In this document: piece by piece, positions 1-6,070 of the stretch | How the letters are laid out: each line of letters starts with the position of its first letter | Numbering within the stretch: position 1 is the stretch's first letter | Assembly: GCA_019695455.1 (NCBI GenBank) | Contig: JAEUAC010000206.1 | Location: 1-6,070 of the forward strand | DNA length: 6,070 nt | From: Methylorubrum extorquens | GTDB taxonomy: Bacteria > Pseudomonadota > Alphaproteobacteria > Rhizobiales > Beijerinckiaceae | Reading direction: 5' to 3' | Position numbers and translations under genes: made by a program | The notes under the pieces: model-generated | The model's input: the letters and a program-made list of their open reading frames with translations, nothing else | What the model was told of the DNA's origin: nothing | The model's database searches: none

Positions 1-1100
1 GCGCCGCCTGCTGGCAGCTCGCCCGGCGGGGGCGGCGGGTGCTCGGGCTCGAGCGCTACGACATCCCGCACGCCATGGGCTCGTCGCACGGCGTCAGCCG
101 CATCATCCGGCTGCCCTATTACGAGGATCCGGCCTACGTGCCGCTGCTGCGCCGGGCCTACGAACTCTGGCGGGAGATCGAGGCGGCGAGTGGCGAGACG
201 CTGCTCGTCACCACGGGGTCGATCGATGCCTCGCCGGAGGACGATCCACTGTTCCAGGGCGCGCGGCACTCGGCCGAGCTGCACGCGCTGCCGCACGAGA
301 TCCTGACCGGGGCGGACGTGAACGCCCGCTTCCCGGGCTATCGCCTGCCGGCCTCGCACCGGGCCGTGTTCCAGGCCGAGGGCGGGCTCTTGGCGAGCGA
401 GCGCTGCATCGTCGCCCATGTGCGGGCCGCCCAGGCGGAGGGGGCGGAGATCCACGCCCGCGAGCGCGTGCTTGGCTGGGAGGCGCGCCCGGGCGGCGAC
501 GGCGTCGTCGTCACGACCGATCGCGGCCGCTACGAGGCCGAGCGGCTGGTGCTGGCGGCGGGCGCCTGGATGGGCGAGCTCGCGCCCTCGCTCGCCCCGG
601 TCGCCGTGCCGGAGCGGCAGGTGCTGGCCTGGCTGCAGCCGCGCGAGCCCGCCCTCTTCGAGCCGGAGCGCTTCCCGGTCTTCAACCTGCAGGTGGAGGA
701 GGGTCGCTATTACGGCTTCCCCGTCTACGAGGTGCCGGGCTTCAAGTTCGGCCGCTACCACCATCGCGGCGAGACGGGCACGCCCGAGGCGCTGCGCCGC
801 GAGCCGGACGCGGCCGACGAGGCGCTGCTGCGGGCCTTCGGCGAGCGCTACTTCCCGGCGGGCAGCGGTCCCACGATGGGGCTGCGCTCCTGCCTCTTCA
901 CCAACACGCCGGACGAGCACTTCATCCTCGACCGGCACCCCGCGCACGAGCAGGTCGTCCTCGCCTCGCCCTGCTCGGGGCACGGCTACAAGTTCTGCAG
1001 CGTGGTCGGCGAGATCGTGGCCGACCTCGCGACCGGCGACGGCACGACGCGCCACGCCATCGGCTTCCTCGGGGCGACCCGGCCGGCGCTCGCGGCGTAG
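1..1100 (+). CDS. solA: FAD-dependent amine oxidase, SolA/monomeric sarcosine oxidase family (5'-partial)
   Basis: Flavoenzyme expected to oxidise the C-N bond of an N-methyl or secondary amino acid (N-methyltryptophan, sarcosine or similar), using O2 and releasing H2O2 and an aldehyde. The frame is open to the left edge: codons from base 3 read AACWQLARRGRRVLGLERYD, which continues the Rossmann first helix and second strand. The GTG at 39 is therefore internal, and the GxGxxG motif lies upstream. Family landmarks, numbered from the GTG: GSSHGVSRIIR at 14-24 (flavin and substrate-binding His and Arg), Lys236 in GFKFGRYHH (position of the O2-activating Lys), Cys285 in SCLFTNTPDEHF (position of the covalent 8-alpha-S-cysteinyl FAD link), and GHGYKF with Lys318 (carboxylate-binding Lys). 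The C-terminus ends normally at TAG 1098-1100. About 20 residues appear to be missing on the left. VLAW after the central domain and TPDEHFILD look closer to SolA than to sarcosine oxidase, but substrate cannot be fixed from this; the symbol marks the family only. Confidence 0.9.
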   Translation, partial: AACWQLARRGRRVLGLERYDIPHAMGSSHGVSRIIRLPYYEDPAYVPLLRRAYELWREIEAASGETLLVTTGSIDASPEDDPLFQGARHSAELHALPHEILTGADVNARFPGYRLPASHRAVFQAEGGLLASERCIVAHVRAAQAEGAEIHARERVLGWEARPGGDGVVVTTDRGRYEAERLVLAAGAWMGELAPSLAPVAVPERQVLAWLQPREPALFEPERFPVFNLQVEEGRYYGFPVYEVPGFKFGRYHHRGETGTPEALRREPDAADEALLRAFGERYFPAGSGPTMGLRSCLFTNTPDEHFILDRHPAHEQVVLASPCSGHGYKFCSVVGEIVADLATGDGTTRHAIGFLGATRPALAA

Positions 1101-1123
1101 CGTCGCTGCCGGGGACAATGAGG

Positions 1124-1136
1124 GGGCGGGTCGCCC
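1124..1136 (+). other. Small GC hairpin after the oxidase gene
   Basis: Bases 1124-1128 (gggcg) can pair with 1132-1136 (cgccc) around a 3-base loop, 24 bases after the oxidase stop codon. There is no T-tract, so it is not a standard intrinsic terminator. In a 77-bp gap this rich in G and C, such a stem could arise by chance. Confidence 0.2.
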
Positions 1137-1177
1137 GGCCCGGTCGACGGCCCGGCCGGCCCCGCGTAGGCTGGCGC

Positions 1178-1477
1178 ATGATTTGGGCGTCGCGCACCTT
1201 CACCCGGGACGGCTGGTTCCACGTCCAGGACCAGTTCGAGGCCGCCTACGACGAGGCCGGCGAGCCGGTCGACTGGATGCTGTGCCGGGTCGAGGCGCCC
1301 GCCCGCACGACGATCTTCGTCGGCCTGCCGGACGCGGCCATGCTGGAGGCCTACGAGGGGTTCCGCGCCTGCCCGCAGCCGGGCGGCATGGTCCGCCCGC
1401 TCCTCCTGATGGGCGACATGCGCGCCTTCGACGATCTCTTCAACCGCCGCCGCGAGACGCGCGACCGGACCGATTGA
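1178..1477 (+). CDS. Hypothetical protein, 99 aa
   Basis: I do not recognise this protein. It starts MIWASRTFTRDGWFHVQDQF and is a small, mixed-charge, soluble-looking protein with no signal peptide, membrane segment or metal-binding motif. Alternating hydrophobic stretches (WMLCRVEA; TTIFVGLPDAAMLEAYEGF; VRPLLLMGDMRAFDDLF) suggest a compact alpha/beta fold. The C-terminus is charged (NRRRETRDRTD). I chose ATG 1178 over the in-frame ATG at 1118 because the 20 extra residues would be an Arg/Gly/Pro-rich string typical of translated non-coding GC-rich DNA, and a weak TAGG lies 7 bases before 1178. It follows the oxidase in the same direction after 77 bp, so co-transcription is possible but unproven. 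Coding status is supported by the sensible amino-acid composition and by its ending just before the convergent operon. Confidence 0.65.
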   Translation: MIWASRTFTRDGWFHVQDQFEAAYDEAGEPVDWMLCRVEAPARTTIFVGLPDAAMLEAYEGFRACPQPGGMVRPLLLMGDMRAFDDLFNRRRETRDRTD

Positions 1478-1480
1478 GGC

Positions 1481-1497
1481 GGCGCCGTCCCGGCACC
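1481..1497. terminator. Possible bidirectional terminator hairpin between convergent genes
   Basis: The 30-bp gap between the two convergent stop codons contains ggcgccg (1481-1487), a tcc loop and cggcacc (1491-1497). The 7-bp stem has one C-A mismatch when read on the + strand, which becomes a T-G wobble on the - strand transcript, so it is slightly better for the ABC operon. No T-run follows on either side. Position favours a transcription-end role; structure alone is weak evidence. Confidence 0.3.
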
Positions 1498-1507
1498 AGG
1501 CGGCCGC

Positions 1508-3193
1508 TCAGGCGATCGCCGCCAGCGGCGGGCCGGGCGCGAAATGCGGGATGGCCGCCAGGAGCTCGCGCGCATAGGCCGAGCGGGGGCGGGCGAAGAG
1601 GGCGGCGCTGGGTCCTTCCTCCACCACCCGTCCGGCCTGCAGCACGATCGTCCGGTCGCACATCATGCGCACGACGTTCAGGTCGTGGCTGACGAACAGG
1701 AAGGCGAGGTCGTCGTCCCGCCGCAGCCGGTCCAGCAGGCCGAGGATGACGGCCTGGACCGAGACGTCGAGCGCCGCGGTCGGCTCGTCGAGCACGAGCA
1801 GCCGGGGCCGCACCGCGATCGCCCGCGCGATGCCGATCCGCGCCTTCTGGCCGCCCGAGAGCTGGTGGGGGAAGCGGTCGAGCAGGTCCGGCGGCAGCCC
1901 CGACCGGTCGGCGCTCTCGAGGACGCGCGCCCGGAGCGCGGCGCCGCGCAGGTCGGTCAGGCGCTTCACGGGCTGCGCGATGCTGTCGAAGGCGGAGAAG
2001 CGCGGGTTCAGGCTGTCGTTCGGGTCCTGGAAGACGATCTGGATGTCGCGCCGGAACCGGGAGCGATGGAAGTCGCGGGCGGGGATGGCGCCGATCGCCT
2101 CGCCGTCGAACAGGATGTCGCCCGCGCTCGCGTCGATCAGCCGGCAGATCAGACGCGACATCGTGCTCTTGCCCGAGCCCGATTCGCCGACGAGGCCCAG
2201 GCTCTCGCCGCGCCGCATCGCGAGCGAGACGTCGTCCACCGCGACCGCTCCGTCGTAGCGCTTGACGAGGTTCCGCACCTCGAGGAGCAGCGGCGTGCCG
2301 GCGGGATCGGCCGGGCGCGGCGCGTCGGCACGCGCCACCCCTGCGCCACCGGGTGCGCCACCCGGTGCGCCGGCCGCGCCGGCGACGAGGTCGTGGAGGG
2401 TGGAATCGAGCCGCGGCGAGGCCGCGACGAGGCGCTTCGTGTAGGGATGCCGCGGCGCCGAGAAGAGGCGCGCCGGCTCCGCCTCCTCCACGAGCCGCCC
2501 GTGCTCCATCACGGCCACCCGCCCGCAATACTGCGCGGCGAGCCCGAGATCGTGCGTGATGAGGATCATGGCCATGCCCCGCTCGGCCGTGATCCTGGCG
2601 AGGAGGTCCATCACGGTCTTCTGGGTCGTGACGTCGAGCCCCGTCGTCGGCTCGTCGGCGATCAGCAGCGCCGGTTCGCACGCGATGGCGATGGCGATCA
2701 TCACCCGCTGGCACATGCCGCCCGAGAGCTCGTGCGGATAGGCGTCGAGCCGCCGCTCGGGATCGCGGATCAGCACGGCCTTCAGGAGGTCCAGCGCCTT
2801 GGCGCGGGCCGCCGCGGCCGACATCTCGGCATGCGCCCGCAGCGCGTCCGCGAGCTGCAGCCCGACCGTGCGGATCGGGTTCAGGGCGGCGCGCGGGTTC
2901 TGGAAGATCATGGAAAGGGCGGCGCCGTGCAGGAGCCGCATCTCCTTGTCGGACAGGCGGGACACGTCCTGGCCGCGGAACAGGATGCGCCCGTCCGCGA
3001 TCCGCCCGGCGCGGTCCAGGAGCCGCGTCGCCGCGAAGGCCGTGACCGACTTGCCCGACCCGCTCTCGCCGACGATGCCCAGCGTCTCGCCGGCGCGCAG
3101 GTCGAAGCTCACGCCGCGCAGGGCCTCGACCGGTCCGTTGCGGGTCGAGAACGTGACGCGCAGATCCTCGATCCGCAGGAGGGGAATCGTCAC
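1508..3193 (-). CDS. Peptide-type ABC importer ATPase with two fused NBDs (DppD-DppF type)
   Basis: Cytoplasmic ATPase of 561 aa that powers the importer encoded upstream; one chain carries both nucleotide-binding domains. NBD1 (about 5-255): Walker A GESGSGKS 42-49, Q-loop Gln98, signature LSGGMCQR 156-163, Walker B LLIADEP with Asp180 and Glu181, switch His214, then HPYT at 249-252. NBD2 (about 302-550): Walker A GESGSGKST 336-344, Gln389, LSGGQ 445-449, LLVLDEP with Asp469 and Glu470, His503. Both sites keep all catalytic residues. LSGGM in the first half is the usual form in DppD/OppD subunits. Start is GTG 3193, which overlaps the DppC-type stop as GTGA; the frame stays open far upstream, but that part is antisense-like Arg-rich sequence within the permease gene. 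The halves are joined by an Ala/Gly/Pro linker (about 268-300). The Cys-rich tail found after HPYT in stand-alone DppD is absent, as in other fused ATPases such as YejF. Substrate is not determined by this subunit. Confidence 0.95.
   Translation of the reverse strand: MTIPLLRIEDLRVTFSTRNGPVEALRGVSFDLRAGETLGIVGESGSGKSVTAFAATRLLDRAGRIADGRILFRGQDVSRLSDKEMRLLHGAALSMIFQNPRAALNPIRTVGLQLADALRAHAEMSAAAARAKALDLLKAVLIRDPERRLDAYPHELSGGMCQRVMIAIAIACEPALLIADEPTTGLDVTTQKTVMDLLARITAERGMAMILITHDLGLAAQYCGRVAVMEHGRLVEEAEPARLFSAPRHPYTKRLVAASPRLDSTLHDLVAGAAGAPGGAPGGAGVARADAPRPADPAGTPLLLEVRNLVKRYDGAVAVDDVSLAMRRGESLGLVGESGSGKSTMSRLICRLIDASAGDILFDGEAIGAIPARDFHRSRFRRDIQIVFQDPNDSLNPRFSAFDSIAQPVKRLTDLRGAALRARVLESADRSGLPPDLLDRFPHQLSGGQKARIGIARAIAVRPRLLVLDEPTAALDVSVQAVILGLLDRLRRDDDLAFLFVSHDLNVVRMMCDRTIVLQAGRVVEEGPSAALFARPRSAYARELLAAIPHFAPGPPLAAIA
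2342..2377. repeat. Short 12-bp tandem repeat in the inter-domain linker
   Basis: Three adjacent 12-bp units: tgcgccaccggg (2342-2353), tgcgccacccgg (2354-2365, one change) and the more diverged tgcgccggccgc (2366-2377). Read on the - strand they encode the Gly-Ala-Pro-Gly linker stretch around residues 273-284 of the fused ATPase. The unit is a multiple of three, so gain or loss of a copy would lengthen or shorten the linker without breaking the frame. Confidence 0.7.
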
Positions 3194-4071
3194 GTGCGCT
3201 GTCTCGGGTCGAGGATGTCGCGGAGCCCGTCGCCCATCAGGTTGAAGCAGAGCACCGCCAGCATCAGGGCGAGGCCCGGGAAGGCGACCAGCCACCACTT
3301 GCCGGTGGTGATGAAGCGGGCCCCTTCCGCGACGAGGATCCCCCATTCCGGCGTGGGAGGCCGTACGCCGAGCCCGATGAACGACAGGCCCGCCGCGTTC
3401 AGGATCGCCCAGCCGAGGTTGAGCGAGATCTGCACCGCCATGGCCGGCAGGATGTTGGGCAGCAGGTAGCGGAGCACCACGGCGGCGTGGCTCTCGCCGC
3501 CCGCCCGCGCCGCCTCGACCCAGCCGAGGTTGCGACGCACGTTCACCTCCGCCCGCGCGAAGCGCACGTAGAAGGGCAGGTTGATGATCGCCGTCGCGAT
3601 GACGATGTTCTCGACCCTGTTGCCGAGCGCCGCCACCATGGCCATGGCAAGGACGAAGAGCGGGAAGGCCATGAGGACGTCGACGAAGCGGCCGACGGCG
3701 CGGTCGAGCCGCCCGCCCACGTAGCCGCAGAAGGCGCCGACCACGGCACCGAGGGCGAAGGAGAGGCCGACGGCCGAGACCGCGATGGCGAGATCGAGAC
3801 GCGTCGCGGCGATGATGCGGGACAGGAGGTCGCGCCCCAGCTGGTCCGTGCCGGCCCAATGCGCCGCGCTCGGCGGCTGCAGGGCCCGCTGCACGTCCGA
3901 GGCGATCGGATCGTAGGGCGTGAGCCAGGGACTGAAGATCGCGACCAGGCACAGGAGCAGCGTGCCGGCCGACGCGAGCGCCGTCAGCGGATTGTGCCGG
4001 AGGACCCAGCCGAGATGGCCGAGGGCCGAGCCGCGGGGGCGGCCCGGCGACGTGATCGCGACGGTGCTCAC
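3190..4071 (-). CDS. Peptide-type ABC importer permease, DppC/OppC family
   Basis: Inner-membrane permease of 293 aa, near the usual length of DppC (about 300). It forms the translocation channel with the DppB-type partner. Predicted membrane segments: about 28-50, 92-114, 128-150, 154-172, 205-233 and 259-280. The first segment is followed by the family block HWAGTDQLGRDLLSRI (71-86) in the long periplasmic loop. The cytoplasmic EAA loop that docks on the ATPase is EAARAGGESHAAVVLRYLLP (186-205). The C-terminus DGLRDILDPR is typical for the family. Start is GTG 4071, overlapping the DppB-type stop as GTGA; an ATG farther upstream (4227) would add 52 Arg-rich residues read from inside the neighbouring gene and is rejected. 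No strong ribosome-binding site precedes the GTG, so translation is probably coupled to the upstream gene. The 3' end overlaps the ATPase start by four bases. Confidence 0.94.
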   Translation of the reverse strand: MSTVAITSPGRPRGSALGHLGWVLRHNPLTALASAGTLLLCLVAIFSPWLTPYDPIASDVQRALQPPSAAHWAGTDQLGRDLLSRIIAATRLDLAIAVSAVGLSFALGAVVGAFCGYVGGRLDRAVGRFVDVLMAFPLFVLAMAMVAALGNRVENIVIATAIINLPFYVRFARAEVNVRRNLGWVEAARAGGESHAAVVLRYLLPNILPAMAVQISLNLGWAILNAAGLSFIGLGVRPPTPEWGILVAEGARFITTGKWWLVAFPGLALMLAVLCFNLMGDGLRDILDPRQRT

Positions 4072-5108
4072 GTGACCGAGACCCGGGGATCGGCGATGCC
4101 GTACAGGATGTCCACCACGAGGTTCACCGTGACGAAGATCGCCGCCATCAGCAGCACGAAGCCCTGGACGGGGGCGTAGTCGGAGGCGAGCAGCGCGTCG
4201 AGCGCGTAGGAGGCGACGCCCGGCCACGAGAAGACCTTCTCCACCAGCACGTTCGCGCCCAGCATCGTCGAGAACACGATGCCGGCGATCGTCAGCACGG
4301 GCAGGATCGCGTTCCGAAGCGCGTAGGTGACGATCACGCGCGGGCGAGACAGCCCGACCGACCGCGCCGTCCGGATGAACTCGCTGCCGAGCACCGCCAG
4401 CATGGAGGCGCGCGTGATGCGCGCGAGCGGCGCGATCACGAAGAGCGCCATGGTGACGGCGGGCAGGACCAGCTGCGACGCCGCGGCCCGCCAGCCGGCC
4501 CAGTCGCCCGTCAGGGCGAAGTCGATCAGCAGGAACGACGTGATGTTCGGCGGCGACGCCGCGAAGACGTCGATCCGCCCCGTCGGGTCCGGCGCGTAGC
4601 CCAGCAGATAGTAGAACACGTAGATCAGGAGGAGGCCCGACACGAAGGTGGGGACGCAGACACCGAGCGCGCAGAGAAGGCGTACGCCGTGGTCGATGGG
4701 CGATCCGGGTCGCAGCGCGGCGACGACGCCCAGGGGGACCGAGAGCAGAAGCGCGATCAGGAGCGCCGAGAAGGTGAGCTCCAACGAGGCCGGGAGGCGT
4801 TCGCGGAGGTCCGCCAGGACGGGTTGTCCGGTCGTCATCGAACGGCCGAGCTGCCCTGTCCCGATATCCCCGAGGTAGCGGACGAGCTGCTCGGGGATCG
4901 GCTTGTCGAGCCCCATCTGGGCGCGCAGCGCCTCGATCTCCGCCTTGCCGGCATTCGGGCCGGAGGCGAAGAACACGGCGGGATCGCCCGGCAGAACCCG
5001 CATCAGGAGGAAGGTGAAGACCAGGACGCCGAACAGCGCCGGAGCCGACGACAGAAGTCGTCGTCCGGCGCGACCGGCCGTCCTGGCGATGGAGCCAGCC
5101 TGGGCCAC
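4068..5108 (-). CDS. Peptide-type ABC importer permease, DppB/OppB family
   Basis: Inner-membrane permease of 346 aa, close to the family norm of about 310-340. Predicted membrane segments: about 17-37, 107-131, 142-170, 212-230, 268-290 and 315-336. The N-terminal hallmark FLLMRVLPGDPA is at 33-44, and GQLGRSMTTGQPV (85-97) fits the usual G-x-LG-x-S block of the first periplasmic loop. The EAA loop is EFIRTARSVGLSRPRVIVTYALRNAILP (243-270), with the GL..RVI....LRNA.LP pattern of this family. The loop between segments 3 and 4 contains a LIDFALTGDW block common in dipeptide-type DppB proteins. Start is GTG 5108, preceded by GGAG four bases upstream (5115-5112); it is the only start that gives a normal first helix. 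The gene begins 13 bp after the binding-protein stop and ends in a GTGA overlap with the DppC-type permease. Confidence 0.95.
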   Translation of the reverse strand: MAQAGSIARTAGRAGRRLLSSAPALFGVLVFTFLLMRVLPGDPAVFFASGPNAGKAEIEALRAQMGLDKPIPEQLVRYLGDIGTGQLGRSMTTGQPVLADLRERLPASLELTFSALLIALLLSVPLGVVAALRPGSPIDHGVRLLCALGVCVPTFVSGLLLIYVFYYLLGYAPDPTGRIDVFAASPPNITSFLLIDFALTGDWAGWRAAASQLVLPAVTMALFVIAPLARITRASMLAVLGSEFIRTARSVGLSRPRVIVTYALRNAILPVLTIAGIVFSTMLGANVLVEKVFSWPGVASYALDALLASDYAPVQGFVLLMAAIFVTVNLVVDILYGIADPRVSVT

Positions 5109-5111
5109 GCG

Positions 5112-5118
5112 CTCCGCC
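5112..5118 (-). promoter_or_regulatory. Ribosome-binding site for the DppB-type permease
   Basis: On the - strand the 13-bp gap after the binding-protein TAG reads cgcggcggagcgc before GTG 5108. The GGCGGAG at 5118-5112 is the best Shine-Dalgarno match at any of the operon junctions seen here, with a short spacing of four bases. It supports GTG 5108 as the start. GCGC copies flank this site (5122-5119 and 5112-5109), but a 4-bp stem is too short to claim regulation. Confidence 0.5.
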
Positions 5119-5121
5119 GCG

Positions 5122-6070
5122 CTACTTGCGCGCGAGGTCGCGGTAATCGACCTGCCGGTGGAACTGGTAGACGTAGCCGTCGATCGTCGGCTGCATGACG
5201 GCGTCCTGGTTCGGCTGCCAGATCGGGATCTGCGGCATCTGGGCGAAGTTGATCGCGTTCAGCTCCTTCGCCTCGGTCTCGTACTTGGCCTTGTCCTGCT
5301 CGAACCGCATCGAGTTGGCGATCTTCACCAGCTCCGGATCGTTGAAGGACGAATAGTTCCAGCGCTGGTCGCCCGTGTAGAAGTTGCGATAGAAATAGTC
5401 GTTCGACGGCAGCCAGGCGACGACGCCCTCGGTGAAGAACGGGACCTTCTTCTCGCTGATCTGCGTGGACATCTGCGCGTCCGGCAGTTTCTGGATCTCG
5501 ACCTTGATGCCGACCTTGGCGAGCGACTCGCGCAGCAGCGCCGCCATCGGCTCCGCGGTCGCGGCCTGGCCGACGTTGAAGCTGAACGTCGTCTCGAAGC
5601 CGTCGGGCATCCCGGCCGCTTCCAGGTGCTTCTTCGCCGCGGCGAGGTCGAGCCGGATGGGCTGCGGGATCGGGAAGGCGCCGCTCGGCGGCTTTCCGTC
5701 CGGCCAGGTGGCGTTGAAGAGGGGGGCTCCGCGGCCGAAGATTGCGGCCTTGAACATGTCCTCGTAGGGGAGGGCCGCCGCGATCGCGCGGCGCACCTCG
5801 ACCTTGTCGAAGGGCGGCATGCGATTGTTGAACGAGATCAACGTCATCGCGTTGAATTGCGGCGTCGAGATCACCTTGAGCTTGCCGCGGGACTGCAAGG
5901 CCGCCGCGTCGTTGGCCTGGAGGTCGATGACGATGTCGGCGTCGCCGCGCTCGACGAGGTTCGACCGCGTGGCCGCATCCGGGATGGTCTGGACGATGAG
6001 GCGCTTGAAGGCGGCCGGCTTGTCGGGCGCGCCGCCCGTCCAGGCCTCGTTCCGGCGCAGGGCGACCTGC
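5122..6070 (-). CDS. ABC importer substrate-binding protein, SBP family 5 (N-terminus outside window)
   Basis: Periplasmic solute receptor of the DppA/OppA type (SBP_bac_5), which delivers substrate to the permeases encoded next. The last 315 codons are present; the frame is open to the right edge, so about 200 residues including the signal peptide lie outside. Visible blocks, counted from the right-edge end: NEAWTGGAPDKPAAF at about 7-21, DAATRSNLVERGDADIVIDL (family 'repeat of gain per pass' region, where D-A-x-x-x-x-x-L-x-x-G-x-x-D is common) at about 31-50, NNRMPPFDKVEVRRAIAAAL at about 80-99, the Leu/Ala-rich AAKKHLEAAGMPDGF, and LRESLAKVGIKVEIQKL, all characteristic of family 5. The end, IPIWQPNQDAVMQPTIDGYVYQFHRQVDYRDLARK, is an intact C-terminus before TAG 5124-5122. 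A TTG at 5898 is internal, not the start. Being first in the visible operon matches the usual gene order. Family is certain; ligand (peptide, opine, modified amino acid or other) is unknown. Confidence 0.93.
   Translation of the reverse strand, partial: QVALRRNEAWTGGAPDKPAAFKRLIVQTIPDAATRSNLVERGDADIVIDLQANDAAALQSRGKLKVISTPQFNAMTLISFNNRMPPFDKVEVRRAIAAALPYEDMFKAAIFGRGAPLFNATWPDGKPPSGAFPIPQPIRLDLAAAKKHLEAAGMPDGFETTFSFNVGQAATAEPMAALLRESLAKVGIKVEIQKLPDAQMSTQISEKKVPFFTEGVVAWLPSNDYFYRNFYTGDQRWNYSSFNDPELVKIANSMRFEQDKAKYETEAKELNAINFAQMPQIPIWQPNQDAVMQPTIDGYVYQFHRQVDYRDLARK

Noticed and set aside
1118..1177. Earlier ATG start for the 99-residue gene
   Set aside because: A GGGGA lies close to it, but the 20 added residues are Arg/Gly/Pro-rich and look like translated intergenic DNA. 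I keep it as a less likely alternative.
418..1692. 424-codon open frame on the + strand overlapping the oxidase, the 99-residue gene and the ATPase 3' end
   Set aside because: It translates to Arg/Ser/Pro/Ala-rich low-complexity sequence and runs out of frame through a gene with clear family motifs.
1440..2714. 424-codon open frame on the - strand within the ATPase gene
   Set aside because: Arg/Gly/Ala-rich off-frame shadow; the neighbouring frame carries both sets of ABC motifs.
1544..3469. 641-codon open frame on the + strand opposite the fused ATPase and part of the DppC-type gene
   Set aside because: Its product is rich in Arg, Glu, His and Gly with no domain pattern. It is the usual antisense shadow of a high-GC gene, and the opposite strand encodes well-recognised ATPase motifs.
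3194..3952. Upstream extension of the ATPase frame inside the DppC-type gene
   Set aside because: The extra 253 residues are an Arg-rich off-frame reading of the permease gene. The GTG at 3193 with its GTGA overlap begins exactly at the normal NBD start.
3487..4179. 230-codon + strand frame opposite the DppC-type permease
   Set aside because: Highly charged Glu/Arg/His/Asp-rich product, the expected complement of a hydrophobic membrane protein gene.
5896..5898. TTG as a start for the substrate-binding protein
   Set aside because: The frame continues without a stop to the right edge and the upstream residues fit the family-5 fold, so the TTG is an internal Leu codon.

Overview
The window is GC-rich DNA (about 70% by eye) with tightly packed genes and GTG starts. 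It looks chromosomal and resembles a high-GC alphaproteobacterium such as Methylobacterium or a related Hyphomicrobiales. That placement is an inference from composition and protein style, not from a marker gene. I saw no tRNA, rRNA, insertion sequence, CRISPR array or phage gene.

Left part, + strand (1-1477): the 3' part of a flavin-dependent amine oxidase of the monomeric sarcosine oxidase / N-methyl-L-tryptophan oxidase (SoxA/SolA) family. Its FAD-binding N-terminus lies beyond the left edge. After a 77-bp gap comes a 99-codon hypothetical gene that I do not recognise.

Right part, - strand (1508-6070): a peptide-type (Opp/Dpp, PepT family) ABC importer operon. It reads from the right edge leftwards: a periplasmic substrate-binding protein (its N-terminus is outside the window), a DppB-type permease, a DppC-type permease, and one ATPase polypeptide with two nucleotide-binding domains, equivalent to DppD fused to DppF. 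The two permease and ATPase junctions are 4-base GTGA stop/start overlaps, and the binding protein stops only 13 bp before the first permease. The four genes are therefore probably one coupled transcription unit, whose promoter lies outside the window.

The two blocks converge on a 30-bp gap at 1478-1507 that holds a small imperfect hairpin. The importer supplies a complete inner-membrane complex (two permeases, two ATPase domains) plus its binding protein. Its substrate cannot be read from the sequence. The oxidase next door acts on N-methyl or secondary amino acids, so an imported N-modified amino acid or peptide is possible, but the genes are convergent and not co-transcribed. I found no clear sign of a previously undescribed system; the most open items are the 99-residue protein and the possible oxidase-importer link.
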